Notes under the pieces: generated by a model
The model's database searches: none
Told to the model about the DNA's origin: nothing
What the model saw: the letters and a program-made list of their open reading frames with translations, nothing else
Translations under genes and position numbers: made by a program
Assembly: GCA_014381385.1 (NCBI GenBank)
Contig: JACNLR010000167.1
Coordinates: forward strand, 1 to 19,774
Direction of reading: 5' to 3'
Length of the DNA: 19,774 nucleotides
Source of the DNA: Planctomycetota bacterium
Lineage (GTDB): Bacteria; Planctomycetota; Phycisphaerae; Phycisphaerales; SM1A02
Part shown: piece after piece, positions 7,411-14,672 of the stretch
How positions within the stretch are numbered: the first letter of the stretch is position 1
Layout of the letters: every line of letters starts with the position of its first letter

Positions 7411-8754
7411 ATGGATACAAACCAGTTAAAACTCGACATTCTTGCGCGGATTAAGGCTGACCACCCAACAATGTGTCGCCGTTGGTTTGACGCCATTAGG
7501 GTAATTGGGGTGGTCGACGGCTCTGTTCATATTCAAATCGACGAGCCCGTCCAACTTAAGTATCTTCAGCGGTGTTGTACGCAGCAATTTTCTGAAGCTG
7601 CGCAGTCTGCAACGGGTAGACTTTTGGGGGTTACTTTTTTGGGTGAGGGTGACGGTGGTGGTGGTGGTGGCGTAACCATCTCAGGAGATACGCCATCATC
7701 GTTTTCTGAATTTGAAGAGGACATGTTCATTAGCCCAGACTATACGTTTGATGGTTTTGTGATAGGGCCGGGAAACCGATTGGCGCACGCAGCCGCTACC
7801 GCCGTTTCAAACAAGCCCGGTCAAGCGTACAACCCCCTCTTTGTTCACGGAGGCGTCGGGCTTGGAAAGACGCACTTATTGCAGTCAATTTGCCAGACTG
7901 CGATGCGGATTCATCAGTCTATGCGTATCTATTATGTGTCTTGCAACGGTTTTATGACGCAGTTTCTCGAAGCTGTTCAGGCTGGGGAAATGTCGTCGTT
8001 TAGAAACAGGTTTAGATCCTTTGACATGCTCGTTATTGATGATATTCACGATCTGTCTAAACGTGACCAAACCCAAGAGGAATTTTTTCACACTTTCAAC
8101 ACGCTCTTTCAGTCGGGCAAGCAAATAGTATTGAGTTCAGATGCCCCGCCAGCCGAAATACCGTTTTTAGAAGAGAGGCTTGTTAGCCGGTTTAGTTGTG
8201 GGCTTGTTGCGTGCATCGAATCTCCTGGGTTTGAAACGCGAGTTGCAATTATCAAAAAGAAGGCGTCTATGCGGCATATTAATGTGCCAGACGACGCTGC
8301 TTCGTATATCGCTTCAAAATTAGATGCAAACATAAGGCAGCTTGAGGGGGTGATTACAAAACTACAAAGTATGTCCCTGCTTGATAACACCGCAATCGAT
8401 CTGGCGATGGCTAAAAAAGCCCTGGGAAACAGTGCCTCTAAAAACAGACCAAAACATATTTCTATTCAAGATATTTTTGACATCGTTACGGTGTTTTACG
8501 ATGTAAAGCTCTCCGACCTGCTCTCTAAAAAAAGACACAAATCTGTCACAATTCCAAGGCAGGTTGGCATGTGGATTGCTAGAAAACACACCAGATTCAG
8601 CCTAGAAGAAATTGGGGGTTATTTTGGTGGGAGGGACCACACGACTGTTATGCATGCAATAAAGGCTGTTGATAAAAAAAGGGTGGCTGACGATAGTTTT
8701 GACCACGATATAGCCCAGCTGACCGGCCAATTATCGGACCAGCCCGAGGCTTAG
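7411..8754 (+). CDS. dnaA: chromosomal replication initiator protein DnaA
   Basis: DnaA binds 9-mer boxes at the origin and melts DNA as an ATP-bound filament. All four domains are visible in 447 residues. Domain I has the hydrophobic TMCRRWFDAI helix (about 20-29). Domain II is a very short linker containing a Gly run (near 80-86). Domain III is an AAA+ ATPase with Walker A GGVGLGKT (147-154), Walker B LVIDDIHDL (D210, D211) and an arginine-finger box RLVSRFSCGL. Domain IV is the box-binding helix-turn-helix with the family signature IGGYFGGRDHTTVMHA (401-416). No Shine-Dalgarno precedes ATG 7411, so translation is probably coupled to the RNase Z-like gene 6 bases upstream. The gap just downstream contains DnaA boxes, consistent with an origin or with autoregulatory binding. 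The identity is not in doubt. Confidence 0.98.
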   Translation: MDTNQLKLDILARIKADHPTMCRRWFDAIRVIGVVDGSVHIQIDEPVQLKYLQRCCTQQFSEAAQSATGRLLGVTFLGEGDGGGGGGVTISGDTPSSFSEFEEDMFISPDYTFDGFVIGPGNRLAHAAATAVSNKPGQAYNPLFVHGGVGLGKTHLLQSICQTAMRIHQSMRIYYVSCNGFMTQFLEAVQAGEMSSFRNRFRSFDMLVIDDIHDLSKRDQTQEEFFHTFNTLFQSGKQIVLSSDAPPAEIPFLEERLVSRFSCGLVACIESPGFETRVAIIKKKASMRHINVPDDAASYIASKLDANIRQLEGVITKLQSMSLLDNTAIDLAMAKKALGNSASKNRPKHISIQDIFDIVTVFYDVKLSDLLSKKRHKSVTIPRQVGMWIARKHTRFSLEEIGGYFGGRDHTTVMHAIKAVDKKRVADDSFDHDIAQLTGQLSDQPEA

Positions 8755-8768
8755 GTTACGCCCAGCCG

Positions 8769-8966
8769 TGTGGATAAGTGGTGCATAAACAATAGGTTGC
8801 CTTGCTGTAGAGTGGCTGTATTTGTGTGGTGGTGGCAACGCTCCTTCGTATACTCATACCAAAGCATCAACAAACGACAAGTTAAGCAACAGGTTAAACA
8901 CAAACGAGAGGGCGCATAACACACTATATTGCAACTGTTTATAATAAAACCCGCCACTTATACACA
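8769..8966. promoter_or_regulatory. DnaA-box cluster, candidate oriC
   Basis: The gap between the convergent dnaA and trpD genes holds two exact matches to TTATNCACA: TGTGGATAA at 8769-8777 (minus orientation) and TTATACACA at 8958-8966 (plus orientation). Two one-mismatch boxes lie between them: GGTGCATAA at 8780-8788, 11 bases in phase with the first, and TTAAACACA at 8894-8902. An AT-rich tract (8923-8948) could serve for unwinding. By simple base counting a perfect box is expected about once per 33 kb on both strands, so two in 262 bases beside dnaA is unlikely by chance. The cluster is small for an oriC, and the strand composition argues against this being the active origin. Confidence 0.5.
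8909..8936 (+). other. weak dif-like 28-mer (possible XerCD site)
   Basis: The left 11 bases, AGGGCGCATAA, match the E. coli XerC arm GGTGCGCATAA at 9 of 11 positions, including GCGCATAA. Six spacer bases follow (CACACT). The right arm ATATTGCAACT matches the E. coli XerD arm at only 6 of 11 and the B. subtilis arm at 7 of 11. The site lies where plus-strand composition changes sign in the terminus direction, which is why it is recorded. On sequence alone it is weak. Confidence 0.2.
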
Positions 8967-9016
8967 AACCAACAGGGCATACTACTACGAAGACTAATGT
9001 ATTGATAGGTATTGGT

Positions 9017-10066
9017 CTACTTTCCACCTGTGGATGGCGTGTGTATATGGCTTACTTCCACCCAGCGCTTTAGTGTGTCTTCCACAACCCCAGTATCTAT
9101 AGCGCTAGAGGCTATTTCTACGCCCTCTTTCACGTTACTAGCGACATCAGAGAGAAAAAGGCTCACAGACGCACTAAACACAATGGCGTCTCGCACAGCC
9201 CCACTTGAGGCAGGAGTAATAGCAGTTTGAATAAACGTGGTTGCTTCTTTAAGATCGCTTGCAACCACCGCGCTCCTGTCCCACTCTTGCAAACCAACAT
9301 CTGTGGGACAAAGCATATCTTCTGTTATTACCCCCCTTTGAACATACACAATTCTCGTCGGTGCAGACACGGATAGTTCATCAAGACCATCACTCGAGTG
9401 TACAACCGCTGACTTTGTTGTTCCACTTGCTGCTAAAGATTCAGCCATAGGCATTACGTATGAATCGTCCCAAACCCCAAGCAACTGGCGACCTGCAGAG
9501 CATGGGTTTGTAAGTGGGCCCAGCAAATTAAACAAAGTTGGAAAGCCCAATTCTTTCCGAACGGGCATCACGTGCGCAACCGATCTGTGGTGTTTTGGCG
9601 CAAAACAAAAACAAATTCCAACCTCCTCTAAACACCTTTTTTGCTGTGCAACAGTTGCGTCAATGTTTACACCAAGGCAAGCCAACACTTCAGCAGATCC
9701 CCTACCCGTGCGGGACTTGTTTCCATGTTTTGCAACCCGAGCACCGCAAGCCGCCGCCACAATTCCAGCAGCGGTTGATACATTAAACGTTTTTGGTGCA
9801 CCACCAGTACCACAGGTATCGAGTATGTTTTCTGGCTGCGGAAACTCAATTTTCGTAACACTCTCCTTCATCACAGAAGAAGCGCCAAACAACTCTGCAC
9901 TCGTTGGAATTCGCATCGACAAAATTCCAAGAAAAGCACCTATGAGACCATCGGTTGCATTTCCACTCATAATGACCCTGAATGCACCTGCAATTTCATC
10001 TGCTGACAGGGTTTGTCCGCTTTTCATAATCTCGATTGATCTAAGTAGGGGTTTGGTTTTACACAT
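9017..10066 (-). CDS. trpD: anthranilate phosphoribosyltransferase
   Basis: TrpD joins anthranilate to phosphoribosyl pyrophosphate in the second committed step of tryptophan synthesis, in the cytoplasm. The protein is about 349 residues, the usual size. The PRPP-binding loop is DTCGTGG (83-89) followed by FNVST. The anthranilate-site segment KHGNKSRTGRGSAEVLACLG starts at 113, and FNLLGPLTNP lies further on. The helical N-terminal domain (LLRSIEIMKSGQTLSADE) is complete. ATG at 10066 was chosen over GTG at 10090: it has a TATCAT hexamer 9 bases upstream and matches where family members usually begin. Neither start has a Shine-Dalgarno. No other trp gene is nearby, so it stands alone and is divergent from lgt. 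In some bacteria TrpD-like proteins have drifted to other roles, but the motifs here look intact. Confidence 0.95.
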   Translation of the reverse strand: MCKTKPLLRSIEIMKSGQTLSADEIAGAFRVIMSGNATDGLIGAFLGILSMRIPTSAELFGASSVMKESVTKIEFPQPENILDTCGTGGAPKTFNVSTAAGIVAAACGARVAKHGNKSRTGRGSAEVLACLGVNIDATVAQQKRCLEEVGICFCFAPKHHRSVAHVMPVRKELGFPTLFNLLGPLTNPCSAGRQLLGVWDDSYVMPMAESLAASGTTKSAVVHSSDGLDELSVSAPTRIVYVQRGVITEDMLCPTDVGLQEWDRSAVVASDLKEATTFIQTAITPASSGAVRDAIVFSASVSLFLSDVASNVKEGVEIASSAIDTGVVEDTLKRWVEVSHIHTPSTGGK

Positions 10067-10075
10067 AGCAATGGA

Positions 10076-10081
10076 ATGATA
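10076..10081 (-). promoter_or_regulatory. -10-like hexamer before trpD (leaderless type)
   Basis: TATCAT on the minus strand ends 9 bases before the ATG of trpD, with no Shine-Dalgarno between. It supports the shorter start and fits the TAnnnT spacing seen before rsmJ, lgt, holB, argS and the B12-binding gene. Confidence 0.35.
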
Positions 10082-10121
10082 CACAAGCACAAAAATTACT
10101 GCTTGTTGCGCCCGCTTCTTG

Positions 10122-10127
10122 TACTAT
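10122..10127 (+). promoter_or_regulatory. -10-like hexamer before lgt (leaderless type)
   Basis: TACTAT ends 6 bases before the GTG at 10134. If it is the -10 element, the alternative TTG start at 10119 would lie upstream of the transcript, so GTG 10134 would be the true start. Confidence 0.35.
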
Positions 10128-10133
10128 TTCAAC

Positions 10134-11177
10134 GTGCTTTCCCAATCCTATCTTCATAAACTAGACCCTTTTGTTTTTCAGATCACCGAATCGCTCGGGT
10201 TCCGCTGGTATGGATTTGCATATATTGCTGGGTTTATTACTGCGTGGGTTGCGATTCGGTGGCTAGGCAAACGCAACATATTTAACATTGCACCAGAAAG
10301 GGTGGGCGACTTTATGTTCGCCTGCGTGCTAGGAGTGCTACTAGGTGGGCGGCTTGGGTATGTTTTGTTTTATGACCCCTCTTTGCTCGTTACGTTTTCA
10401 ACCGAACTTCCGTGGTGGGGAGCTCTGGCAATTCAAGATGGTGGCATGTCGAGCCACGGTGGAATTGTTGGTGTTTGTATAGCGCTTATTGTGTGGGGAC
10501 AAAAAAACAAAATATCAAAACTCCACCTCCTTGACATTGCAGCCCTATTCACAACGCCGGGATTATTTTATGGTCGAATCGCCAATTTTATAAATGGAGA
10601 ACTTTGGGGAAAGGCACTTCCGCCACAACTTCAAACCAACGCACCTTGGTGGTCCGTTTCATATCCGACCGAGATAACAGAGGTTTGGATACATAACCCA
10701 GAAAAATACTATTCACAACTTGAAACAATCGAACCACTTCGTTCACAGGTTGTTGGTGGCGAGCACTTTTATCAAACGGTTGTAATGGATGCGTATACAG
10801 GCAACCAGCAAGTAATTGAAACGATTCACCCACTCCTTACGGCGTGGTATCCGTCACAACTGATTCAAGCCCTTGCAGAGGGTCCGATTTTGTTTTTAAT
10901 TTTAGCTCTGATCTGGTGGAAACCAAGAAAACCAGGAATTATCGGTGGCTGGTTTGCTCTTTCATATGGAGTGATGCGAATAGGTACCGAAGTGTATAGG
11001 CAGCCAGACGAAGGCGTTGCGTTATTCATGACCCTTTCAAGAGGACAATTGCTAAGCGTCGGAATGGTGTTGTTTGGAATTGTGTTTATTACAATAAACT
11101 CTAGTCGACCGGCCCAAAAAACAGGCGGTTTTGGCAAACTCTTTAGCACAAAACACGCTGCAACCAGCGCTACATAA
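10134..11177 (+). CDS. lgt: prolipoprotein diacylglyceryl transferase
   Basis: Lgt moves diacylglycerol from phosphatidylglycerol to the lipobox cysteine of prolipoproteins, the first step of lipoprotein maturation in the inner membrane. Family landmarks are clear: LGGRLGYVLFY near 70-80, GGMSSHGG with the essential-type His near 108, and the signature GRIANFINGELWG at 147-159 (R148, N151, E156). PSQLIQALAEG and the C-terminal MRIGTEVYRQPDEG follow. Several hydrophobic membrane segments surround them. At 347 residues it is longer than E. coli Lgt (291) because of a loop of about 75 residues (about 166-240) between the signature and PSQL, predicted to face the periplasm. The GTG start is inferred from the promoter-like TACTAT; TTG 10119 would add five residues. 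The 3' end overlaps the convergent holB by 8 bases. Confidence 0.95.
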   Translation: MLSQSYLHKLDPFVFQITESLGFRWYGFAYIAGFITAWVAIRWLGKRNIFNIAPERVGDFMFACVLGVLLGGRLGYVLFYDPSLLVTFSTELPWWGALAIQDGGMSSHGGIVGVCIALIVWGQKNKISKLHLLDIAALFTTPGLFYGRIANFINGELWGKALPPQLQTNAPWWSVSYPTEITEVWIHNPEKYYSQLETIEPLRSQVVGGEHFYQTVVMDAYTGNQQVIETIHPLLTAWYPSQLIQALAEGPILFLILALIWWKPRKPGIIGGWFALSYGVMRIGTEVYRQPDEGVALFMTLSRGQLLSVGMVLFGIVFITINSSRPAQKTGGFGKLFSTKHAATSAT

Positions 11178-12192
11178 AAACAGAATCACCAACACAAAGG
11201 TGTGCCCACCTCGCACACAAAGAATCAACCAACACCTTCATTGATATGTGTGTGTCGATTTGTCGTTCAACGTCTGCAATAATTTCAGACGCCGCAACGC
11301 CACCCTTAACACCAGATCGAACTAAAACACTTGCAGAATACCCAAACATGAGCAACAAAAGTTCTAGAGCGCGCCTGTTAGCACCCTCCTTGCTCGCGGA
11401 ACTGTTCTGCTTTAAATTTTCCGCAACAGTATTTTCAATAAAAGAAGTAAGCGTTTGTGCAACGTGAGAATAATTACTCAGGTCTTCCCTGCTTAAAAAT
11501 CTAGAAATAGATCGCGCTATGCTAGCAAGATTAGTTTCAATCGCAGCGCAAACCAGCCCAGGCGAACCACCAGAAAAATGAATTGCCCATGCAAGGTCGT
11601 CGGGCGAAACATCTAAATCTGCATTTTCTGACCACAACCCCATTTCTTTTGGTTGCACATAAGAAAAACTAACACACGCGCAGCGACTCTTAATCGTTGG
11701 CAAGAGTAAGTCTTCTCTACACGTCACCAAAACAATAGTTGTATTTTTCGGCGGCTCTTCAAGAGTTTTTAAAAGCGCGTTTTGTCCTTGCTCATCTAAC
11801 AACTCTGCCTCGTCAATGATAAAAACTTTCTGTGAACCAACAACCGGCGTTTTAAATGCAGCAGAATCATGTACCCGATCGTCAGAAGTTTTTCCACCAA
11901 TAATTCTCTCGCGCAACAAATCAATTGGTATGTTTGTTTGTTTTCTTCTTTGAAGGGACGGGTTTTGTGACCACACGGCATCCTCTTTTCGAATGACATG
12001 AATGTCTGGATGCTTAGAGCCCGCGCCGTTGCCGTGCAGTAATCCTAGAATTTCCTCAGCAAACCACAGGGCGGCGGTATATTTTCCAACCCCCCTTGGC
12101 CCAGAGAAAATCCAAGCATGGTGTTTTCGACCATCCTCTAGCGATTGCTTTAGAGCGGTCATAGCCTTTTCCTGTCCCAACACGGCGTGCAT
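11170..12192 (-). CDS. holB: DNA polymerase III delta' subunit (clamp loader)
   Basis: This 340-residue AAA+ protein matches the delta'/gamma clamp-loader family, which opens the sliding clamp ring and loads it on primed DNA. Visible motifs are GQEKAMTALKQSLEDGRKHHAWIF at the N-terminus, a P-loop-like GPRGVGKYT (31-39), FIIDEAELLDEQGQNALLKTLEEPP (Walker B and the conserved NALLK.LEEPP helix), and TIKSRC, the SRC box of the family. The P-loop has Tyr where Thr/Ser should bind Mg-ATP. The four-Cys zinc module seen in many delta' and tau subunits is absent between the P-loop and Walker B. Both features suggest a structural delta' subunit that does not hydrolyse ATP. ATG 12192 was chosen over TTG 12195; TACACT lies 7 bases upstream. 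It is divergent from comEC and overlaps lgt by 8 bases at the 3' end. Confidence 0.88.
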   Translation of the reverse strand: MHAVLGQEKAMTALKQSLEDGRKHHAWIFSGPRGVGKYTAALWFAEEILGLLHGNGAGSKHPDIHVIRKEDAVWSQNPSLQRRKQTNIPIDLLRERIIGGKTSDDRVHDSAAFKTPVVGSQKVFIIDEAELLDEQGQNALLKTLEEPPKNTTIVLVTCREDLLLPTIKSRCACVSFSYVQPKEMGLWSENADLDVSPDDLAWAIHFSGGSPGLVCAAIETNLASIARSISRFLSREDLSNYSHVAQTLTSFIENTVAENLKQNSSASKEGANRRALELLLLMFGYSASVLVRSGVKGGVAASEIIADVERQIDTHISMKVLVDSLCARWAHLCVGDSVFM

Positions 12193-12199
12193 CAAAACA

Positions 12200-12205
12200 A
12201 GTGTA
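12200..12205 (-). promoter_or_regulatory. -10-like hexamer before holB (leaderless type)
   Basis: TACACT on the minus strand ends 7 bases before the ATG of holB, with no Shine-Dalgarno. Confidence 0.3.
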
Positions 12206-12234
12206 CACCGACCTGGCTATTTTTGAAACACGCG

Positions 12235-12262
12235 GCGGTTTTTCGTTTACCAGATAAACCGC
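12235..12262 (+). repeat. inverted repeat in the comEC 5' region
   Basis: GCGGTTT (12235-12241) and AAACCGC (12256-12262) form a perfect 7-bp inverted repeat with a 14-base loop. Nested in it, GTTTA and TAAAC can form a competing hairpin over loop CCAGA. It lies 22 bases before the comEC start, so it could be an operator or a leader structure. It is not followed by a T-run, so it is not a standard terminator. Confidence 0.3.
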
Positions 12263-12284
12263 AGCACACTGCAGCTTGGTGAAA

Positions 12285-14672
12285 ATGTCATACGACAATG
12301 GTGCAACTGTGTCGTTTTTTAACATCGCAATAAAACCACCACCGATAGACTGGTCGCCCATCGCTACACTCGCCGTATTTGCGTGTATCGGCTCATATAT
12401 AGGAGCCACAACCCCTACACCAAGGTGTTTTGTGTTGTTCGCCCTCACGGCCACAATATCACTGTCTGTTTTAGGTCTTGTGTTTGAAAAAAAACACAGA
12501 TTCAACCTACTTGCCCTTGTTGTTTTACTTCTTTTTTACGGAAGATCTTCAGTTGCAACCGCTAGGGTCGATCCACAATGGGCAATCGGCGGAGAAGGAG
12601 ACATTGTTACCCTCACGCTACACATAACAAGCAGCCCAATTACTCAGAAAAAAACCGAAGGAGAAATGTCACAGTTTGATCACCAAAAAACAATAACACG
12701 GTTTACCGCCATAGCCACGCCGCCACGGACAAAAACAAAAAAAGCAGTGGTAGATGTTGTGTGCAAGGAACCTGTAGATGTTTGTGTGGGCGACACAGTG
12801 TCAGTAACGGGATGGTTGCAGATTCCAACAAACATAAACAAAAATATAATTTTTTACATAATAAAAAACAACGCAATTCAAATAACAAAGAAAATAGAAT
12901 CAAAAGCAACATTCAAAAAGAGCGTTCGTTCAACCTTACTGCTCGGCTTAGACCCACCCCAAACAACACTTGCCAGAGCTCTTTTTTTTGGGGTCAGGGA
13001 CGTAGGTTGGAAAAAAATTATTCAAACATTCCAACACGCAGGCATGTCACACATTTTGGCGATTAGCGGGATGCATGTAGCAATTTTACTTTTATTTGTT
13101 TCGGTGTCTCTAAAAAAACTACCAATACAAAAGACCACAGCAATACTTTTTGTTTTTCTAGCTACAGGGGCACTTGCACACGTAATAGACGTAAGGGCGC
13201 CGGTTATTCGAGCCATGAGTATGGTTGTGCTGTTTTTATTATTCAAACTTATAGGATTTCGAAGCAAGCCGATTTCACTGTTGGCAATTTCGGCGATTTT
13301 AATGCTGCTCATCAGTCCGGGCGACGCGGGCACCGCTGGATTTCAATTAAGTTATGCCGTTGTTGGCGCAATTGTGATTCTATTACCACAACTAAAGTGG
13401 TATTTTCTTGGACCGCTAGATGTAAATGCACCGTCGTTAAAAATGGCAAAACGCTGGGCGGCTTCGTTGTGGATTACGGGCGCGTGCGCCTGGTTTGTCG
13501 CCACGCCAATTTCCGCCCGATTATTTGGCACGATAGCACCAGTGGGCCTGCTCTCAAGTGTTCCATCAATAGCACTTCTCTGCACCATTCTTAGTGTTGG
13601 TGTTACTAAAACAATTTTTGGCTACCTCTTAATAGGCGCCCAAATTCCGACCACAATACTTTTTTCGTTCGCTTTATCAAGTCTTACGGAAACCGCGCGA
13701 TCGTTCGGGTCTCTTCCGCTGGCACATTTTCAGGGTGTAAACATTTCTTGGTTTTTGGCACTTGTCCTAGTTTTAATATTTTTCACCATAATTCTTGCAA
13801 GGAAAAGAAAGAAAACAAGCATACTTATACTTGGAATTTGTGTTTGTGTCGAAGTAGGAAAAACAGGACCACAAACTAACGCAACAGTAATAACAACTAT
13901 AAATGTGGGGCATGGGACATGCCATATTATTCAAAACAATGGCGAGGCACTCGTCATTGACGCGGGTTCAAGAACAAGCTTCGACATCGGATTTGAAAGA
14001 ATTGTTCCCGCATTAAGAAGGCTCGGCGTAACCACTATAAACACGTTTGTTATAACGCACTCAGACATCGACCATATCTGTGGAATAATAGATATCGCAA
14101 AAACAATAAGCATAGAGAAGTTAATAATTGCAAAGCAAACCGCGGAAAACCAAACCAAACCACTCAAACTAGTATTAAAGAAAATTAACGAAGAGCAAAT
14201 CAAAATACTAGAGCGATCGTCTGGTTGGTCTGAACGCATAGGCTCGGCGACAATTACGATGTTGTCTCCGGCGATTCACGAGAAACACAGAACAACAAAC
14301 GCCCACTCTATAGTGCTGCTGCTTGAGACAAACAACAGAGCCGCGCTGTTTACAGGAGATATAGACGAAAAAAAAATCACAGAACTTTCAGAACAACTCC
14401 CAAGCGTAGTAGACATCATGGAGTTGCCGCACCACGGACAGTGGAGTCTTGAATCACAAAATCTCGTGCACACTAAAACCCCTAAAATTCTCATCCAATC
14501 TACGAGCATAGCAAGGCATTCAAAAGACGGCTGGACTGTTCCCACGCAGTCAGAGCGATTTGTTACGGCAATTGACGGAACAATTACATCAAAAATACAC
14601 CCGTCTGGAAAGATAGAAGTTTTAGGTTCAAGACACCCTGCTACCATGCCCCGATGTTTATTTTACAACTAA
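12285..14672 (+). CDS. comEC: ComEC/Rec2 DNA-uptake channel protein
   Basis: ComEC forms the inner-membrane channel that carries single-stranded DNA into the cytoplasm during natural transformation, and its C-terminal domain probably degrades the other strand. The 795-residue protein has the full architecture. There are N-terminal membrane helices followed by an OB-like soluble segment (about 90-205). The Competence domain carries the hallmark MSHILAISGMHV (254-265), DVRAPVIRAM and FQLSY, then more helices. The C-terminal metallo-beta-lactamase domain has THSDIDH (H592, D594, D596, H597), FTGDID and ELPHHG. All metal ligands look present, so it should be active. ATG 12285 is preferred; TTG 12276 and GTG 12279 are in frame just upstream. 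The coding strand is strikingly A-rich, with many ATA, ACA and AAA codons, unlike the plus-strand genes left of 8754. It overlaps the next gene by 19 bases. No other competence gene is in the window. Confidence 0.95.
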   Translation: MSYDNGATVSFFNIAIKPPPIDWSPIATLAVFACIGSYIGATTPTPRCFVLFALTATISLSVLGLVFEKKHRFNLLALVVLLLFYGRSSVATARVDPQWAIGGEGDIVTLTLHITSSPITQKKTEGEMSQFDHQKTITRFTAIATPPRTKTKKAVVDVVCKEPVDVCVGDTVSVTGWLQIPTNINKNIIFYIIKNNAIQITKKIESKATFKKSVRSTLLLGLDPPQTTLARALFFGVRDVGWKKIIQTFQHAGMSHILAISGMHVAILLLFVSVSLKKLPIQKTTAILFVFLATGALAHVIDVRAPVIRAMSMVVLFLLFKLIGFRSKPISLLAISAILMLLISPGDAGTAGFQLSYAVVGAIVILLPQLKWYFLGPLDVNAPSLKMAKRWAASLWITGACAWFVATPISARLFGTIAPVGLLSSVPSIALLCTILSVGVTKTIFGYLLIGAQIPTTILFSFALSSLTETARSFGSLPLAHFQGVNISWFLALVLVLIFFTIILARKRKKTSILILGICVCVEVGKTGPQTNATVITTINVGHGTCHIIQNNGEALVIDAGSRTSFDIGFERIVPALRRLGVTTINTFVITHSDIDHICGIIDIAKTISIEKLIIAKQTAENQTKPLKLVLKKINEEQIKILERSSGWSERIGSATITMLSPAIHEKHRTTNAHSIVLLLETNNRAALFTGDIDEKKITELSEQLPSVVDIMELPHHGQWSLESQNLVHTKTPKILIQSTSIARHSKDGWTVPTQSERFVTAIDGTITSKIHPSGKIEVLGSRHPATMPRCLFYN

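Noticed and set aside
7652..7671. Short GGT/GGC tandem repeat in dnaA as a possible regulatory repeat
   Set aside because: It encodes the Gly run of the flexible domain II linker, which is enough to explain it.
8796..8839. GTTGCC/GGCAAC as a terminator for dnaA
   Set aside because: Six base pairs with a 32-base loop and no T-run; not a credible terminator.
8844..8992. CTTCGTA at 8844-8850 and TACGAAG at 8986-8992, an inverted repeat in the dnaA-trpD gap
   Set aside because: Only 7 bp with arms 135 bases apart; the flanking bases do not extend the match well.
9663..10079. Open frame on the plus strand opposite trpD
   Set aside because: Antisense shadow of a gene with intact PRPP-binding motifs.
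10077..10085. TGATACACA, a one-mismatch DnaA box between trpD and lgt
   Set aside because: One-mismatch 9-mers are common, and no second box lies nearby.
12056..12505. Minus-strand open frame crossing the holB start and the comEC start
   Set aside because: It overlaps two well supported genes and the promoter gap between them, and shows no family motif.
12285..14672. comEC as a recently transferred gene because of its A-rich codon use
   Set aside because: The A/C excess on the plus strand also covers neighbouring genes on both strands, so regional strand bias explains it better.
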